Shown piece by piece: positions 60,453 to 64,000 of a stretch of DNA of 64,000 nt (positions are counted from its first letter, which is position 1; each line of letters opens with the position of its first letter). Under the pieces are notes generated by a model. The model had not been told where the DNA came from, made no database searches, and was given only the letters and a program-made list of their open reading frames with translations. The stretch is taken from positions 1,832,021 to 1,896,020 of the forward strand of contig NC_085087.1 of the NCBI RefSeq assembly GCF_963422355.1. The letters are read 5' to 3'. A program made the translations under genes and the position numbers. The DNA comes from Corticium candelabrum (lineage: Eukaryota; Porifera; Homoscleromorpha; Homosclerophorida; Plakinidae).

Positions 60453-61488
60453 CTCTTGGTCTTTTCTAGCTACGCGTACTCATTTATGCTTCGATTTTGA
60501 GAGAGGCAGTGCTGAGTAAATTTTTGCGTAATGAAACTGCATTTGTGATTGCTTTCAATAATGAATAGAGAAGCACATTACAGTGCTAAACTCTCGGCTG
60601 GTGTATGTAATCACATATCTCGACACGTGATAGTGTTTTGCATACTGAGGTTTTAGCCCAATCCACTCGTCTCAGCTAAGGTTTCCAATGCATTTGTTTA
60701 GCTAAACAAAGTGCAAAGCTTCTCCAGACTTGCATACTTACAGGTCAGTTACTTCGTCCGACAAACAGACACGCTGTCATGGACAATGCATACACGTTCC
60801 CGTTCGCGAATTTCAGTGGATCGCCAAATTTCTGGTGAAGACGACACTAGTGATTTTTGCAGCAACACTACGGCCGCTCAGCCACGTACCGAAACTTCAA
60901 GCTGTCATACTGCAGAACCACTATGCAGAAACATTGTGGAACAAGCAAAATGTTACAAGTCAGATACAGCTACATGTACCCATTGCGCTTGAATCGCCAC
61001 CTGGTTGGTGGTGGGAAAACTTGCTTGTGCAAATGTAGACTAGACATTGTTTCTATGTACTAAACCCTTATGTAAAGCAAAGGATTAAACACCATGTACA
61101 GGATGGATGCCTGATGGCTGAATTCTCGTTAGCAGCTACCGAACAAAGAGAGGTGGAGCCTTATGATGACATCACGTTTGTCTATTGGTCGGTAATGACA
61201 CCACTTCTCGTCTATTGGTCGAAATAGCTTCATTTGCATCTGCGCTAATCGAATATAAATATGGTCGTACGGTTGCACCTCGGACGGCTACTATACCCTT
61301 AGCCTGGATATCCGGGCCTTGAGTAATAAGTAAGCTTATGATTGTAAGGTCCTAGGTAATTTTAATAATGCAAGTCACCTCAAATGCCATGCACATACAT
61401 GCATATATTTCTTGCTTACATAGGTACACATGTACTCATAGAGACATGCATACTGGATTTACATTCATGTTTGTTCTTGTTTCTGTAG
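60453..61488. other. lipase intron, nothing recognised
   Basis: Two short direct repeats (GTCTATTGGTCG at 61171-61215) but no element or exon. Confidence 0.45.
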
Positions 61489-61734
61489 TACTGTGCATCT
61501 ATGAGGCCACTGCTACAGACTATTTCTATTGCAATGGCTGCTTATGGAGACGGATTTAAGAAACATGGTGCTGATCATGGATTTGTCAGACTGGCAGCAT
61601 CATTAGTCACAAACTCGTGGAAGTATATTGGGAATGCCAAGCGAAGAGCTGAGACAGTGGTGGATCTTACGACTCACTGTGATCTTCAGTTTGCGAAGGC
61701 TTTTTGGTCTCTCACGGATGCAGCTGTTATTAAT
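61489..61734 (+). CDS. LIPE: hormone-sensitive lipase, second coding exon
   Basis: The acceptor ttctgtag and donor gtgagt bound 82 codons, phase 0/0: YCASMRPLLQTISIAMAAYG, LAASLVTNSWKYIG, RRAETVVDLTTHCDLQFAKA and FWSLTDAAVIN. These match the HSL region with RPFLQTIS and FWKAFWNIT that directly follows the FYGxCLGFQ of exon 1, so no exon is missing between. Later exons with the catalytic domain were not found by 64000. Confidence 0.9.
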
Positions 61735-61774
61735 GTGAGTCTTGTTGTTATTTGTTGTGCATGTTGTAGTTAGA

Positions 61775-62416
61775 TACCATATTTCCGCGCATTTAGCTGC
61801 CTGCCGGTATAAGCAGGGATTACCAGAAACTTGCTTGTCAGACTCTGGTAATGATACCAGCATGCCGGTATAGTGCGAGGGAGCGCCAGTAATGGTGAGG
61901 GAGCAACTACACATGCGTGGTAATTCTACTGCACACGGCTAGCTTCCCCGAAGCCCAGCTAGAAGAGAAAAGTTGAACAGCCAGAAGGTATTGAGAATGG
62001 ATCTTTGCCGTGTGGCAGAAGATCATACACAATCGAAACCGCTAGCGGTAATATGCAAGTACGACGAGCTCGGAGGAAAAAAATTTGGAGTGTCTCGTCA
62101 GTGCTTACAGGATTAGGTTTGAACAAGCAGAAGAACATACAGGGCTGACAGGTAAGGAAGAGAGGAAGACAATGAAGAGGAGGAGGATGAAGACAGAAAA
62201 TCAAACATTATAGGGTTGATTATATACTACATCTAGCTGAAATAGTGTATGTTTTAGTGTTTATTTGTGTTAGTTCAATTAATATGTAAGAATGGATGCA
62301 GCATGGATCTATGGGTCCAGTCTATAGGGAGGCTGGTCAAATCACCTCTCTTTCTCCTGCAGGCCGGTATACCCCGGTTTACACTGGCATGCAGCTAAAT
62401 GTGCGGAAATACGGTA
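61775..62416. mobile_element. inverted-repeat MITE, GCATGCCGGTATA family, copy 2
   Basis: Left end TACCATATTTCCGCGCATTT and reverse-complemented right end TACCGTATTTCCGCACATTT, each followed by AGCTGC(A/C)TGCC. CCGGTATA motifs recur inside. It starts 41 bp after the donor site of the lipase exon. Confidence 0.88.
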
Positions 62417-62817
62417 GAATGTTTGTTTTTTTACATCTTAAGTATTGTCCATTGGTTCTATAAATTTAAGTTATACTAGTAAAGATTTTAGTTAGTGGTG
62501 CATTGTAGTTGTTTGTGTTTTGACTATTTTAGACTTGAGAGAATATCTATTTCAAAGCAAACGTTTGCCATGTGCCATGTGCTTAAACTGCATTCTGGAG
62601 TACAGCGTAGGGTCTTTCATACTTGCAGTTGTATCAAAATGGATGTCTCTCATAACCATTATATTGAGCGCTTCATACATAGGGTTTAAATTTGGCTTAG
62701 ACTCCAATTATCCCAGTTGTGTGAATGCAAGTTTTAGTAAACCTAAGTTAATTAATTTTTGGTTAAGACTTGGGGTTCATGGGTACTTCCTGTAATACGT
62801 TCATGGCTACTTCCTGT

Positions 62818-62899
62818 CTACGCTACACTAATTGAGTCTCCGCTGTCTTCATCATCGAGAAGATCTGCTTTCTGGTGCATTGCATCGTCATCTGGAGAG
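62818..62899 (-). CDS. possible terminal exon of an unidentified gene
   Basis: On the minus strand an acceptor (gtttattag) precedes an acidic frame SPDDDAMHQKADLLDDEDSG then DSISVA and TAG. It joins in phase to a candidate exon at 63129-63192, together ...KPPCS-SPDDD... . The protein is unknown. It would lie antisense inside or beyond the lipase gene. The splice signals and acidic composition are suggestive only. Confidence 0.35.
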
Positions 62900-63128
62900 C
62901 TAATAAACATATAGAATATTATAAAACAATTTGAATGATTGTTCTAGACTGCATTCTGTAACCAAAACATACGGGTACATAGCCATAGCAACAGAGAACG
63001 TACCGTTACTATGGGCATAACTCAAATTCTCCCCAACTGCTAACGGTCAAACCTGGAGAACCGTCACTGAAACTCTTACTGAAAAGATATCACGAAAAAC
63101 GAAATGTTTACATATCCAAATGATATAC

Positions 63129-63192
63129 CTACAGGGTGGCTTGTCATTGTCTTCACAAACGGAATATCTCATTCGTTCTTTGTTGCATCGGC
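63129..63192 (-). CDS. possible penultimate exon of the same gene
   Basis: The acceptor tcatttgag and donor gtatat bound a frame reading RCNKERMRYSVCEDNDKPPC. It ends two bases into a Ser codon completed by the first base of 62899. No family was recognised and upstream exons were not found. Confidence 0.3.
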
Positions 63193-64000
63193 CTCAAATG
63201 ATCGTACGAAGCAAAAAACACGTTAGAAACGTCTGAATATGTTGTTTTTGCCTCCAAAGTCTTGGAAAAATCACAACGAAGAACAAAGTAAGGTCAGAGC
63301 GCATGCAGCGCGTCAGAAAAATTGTGACGAAGCTCAGGAAGATGGCAAAGTCACGTGGTCAGATATGGTCGTAGTGTGACGTTATCAAAACATGCGATAT
63401 CTGGCGATTGCGATCACGTAGATGGCTCAAAGTAGGCTCATTCGAAAGAGAATTTATTAACGATTCTTTTGAACTATAGTTTGTCGAGCGAAAGCGGGCT
63501 CAATTTTGGAAAGACGGCAAATGGAAATCGGTACTAAACGGAGGCGGAGTAAAGGTAATTGTAGGTAATTAAAATTTAATTATTATAAACACTTGACCAA
63601 ACGTGCTAAATAGTAATTAATGCTCGCTATTGACAGGGAGTTGAAGGGTAAAGTGGGTTAGAGTAGTCTTGCGTAGCCAGACTTTTCCCACCTACATCCT
63701 GCAGCAAAGACACACCCTAATATATGTAAGCCTTAGACATTGATCGTACTAAGGTACAAATGGCTTCTTCTTTTCGTGTTTCGCTATCGGCATTACAATT
63801 TTTTTTATTCTCAGGCACCAACTTTAAGCAATCTATGTATTGTTCTACTAGTAGATCTTCTGCATCTAATTACCCGTGTTTTGTGTGTGGACTGAAGTTG
63901 GTTGGAGTAGGGTTATCATAACTCTACCCAAGTTATCTTAACCTGAGCTAACTTTGTGTGTGAAAGCGCTTATTGAGTAAACCAGTCGGCAGAGTGAATG
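63193..64000. other. right edge, nothing firm
   Basis: Inverted-looking GGTTAGAGTAG and CTCTACCC sequences near 63655 and 63930 may be element ends running off the window. No coding exon was recognised. Confidence 0.4.

Larger units (their letters stand above)
53739..61488 (+). other. 7.75-kb lipase intron hosting transposons
   Basis: It contains a fold-back at 53944-54125, a pogo-type transposon at 54261-56875, and a large inverted-repeat element at 57904-60452 with a nested MITE. The stretches 56878-57903 and 60453-61488 show no gene. Confidence 0.75.

Overview
This is nuclear DNA of an invertebrate animal. The genes are split by GT-AG introns, there is a replication-dependent histone gene with a stem-loop 3' end, and the sequence is crowded with microsatellites, inverted-repeat elements and retroelement fragments. 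Repeat style and gene content would suit a sponge or another early-branching marine metazoan, but I cannot name the species. No CRISPR array, rRNA gene or functional tRNA gene was seen.

Layout. (1) 704-24782, plus strand: the last 13 exons visible of the PP2A scaffold (A/PR65) subunit gene. They give 452 codons that read through without a break to the stop; the first ~137 residues lie left of the window. Its introns hold at least ten inverted-repeat elements. (2) 26163-27244: a divergent pair made of an intronless H2A.Z gene (minus) and an H2A.X-like gene (plus), sharing a 269-bp promoter region. The H2A.X-like gene has a histone stem-loop; H2A.Z does not. (3) 28831-34310: the last exon of a coiled-coil gene, a retrotransposon fragment, a Penelope-like element inside inverted repeats, and a two-exon ankyrin-repeat gene (minus). 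(4) 35143-39297: about 4.15 kb of almost pure (GT)n with one interruption. (5) 40450-45300: a decayed Roco-type COR-domain fragment and a diverged second copy of the ankyrin locus, now a pseudogene. (6) 45484-51881: three fragments of a LINE family with a C-terminal restriction-like endonuclease, and three tRNA-derived SINEs. (7) 53094-61734, plus strand: the first two coding exons of hormone-sensitive lipase. The 7.75-kb intron between them contains a complete-looking pogo-type transposon (54261-56875) and a large fold-back element. (8) 62818-63192, minus strand: two possible last exons of an unidentified gene.

The most interesting signals are these. One LINE family with a restriction-like endonuclease repeatedly sits between (GACA/TGTC)n tracts; two copies are truncated at the same point, where the element's own CAGACA matches the target. 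A pogo-type transposase is followed, apparently through one frameshift, by a cysteine-protease-like domain inside one pair of terminal inverted repeats. A Penelope-like element is framed by inverted flanks. Several inverted-repeat families share a TACC(G/A)TATT terminus. The housekeeping genes (PP2A-A, H2A.Z, H2A.X-like, lipase) do not act in one pathway; the region is linked by repeats rather than by shared function.
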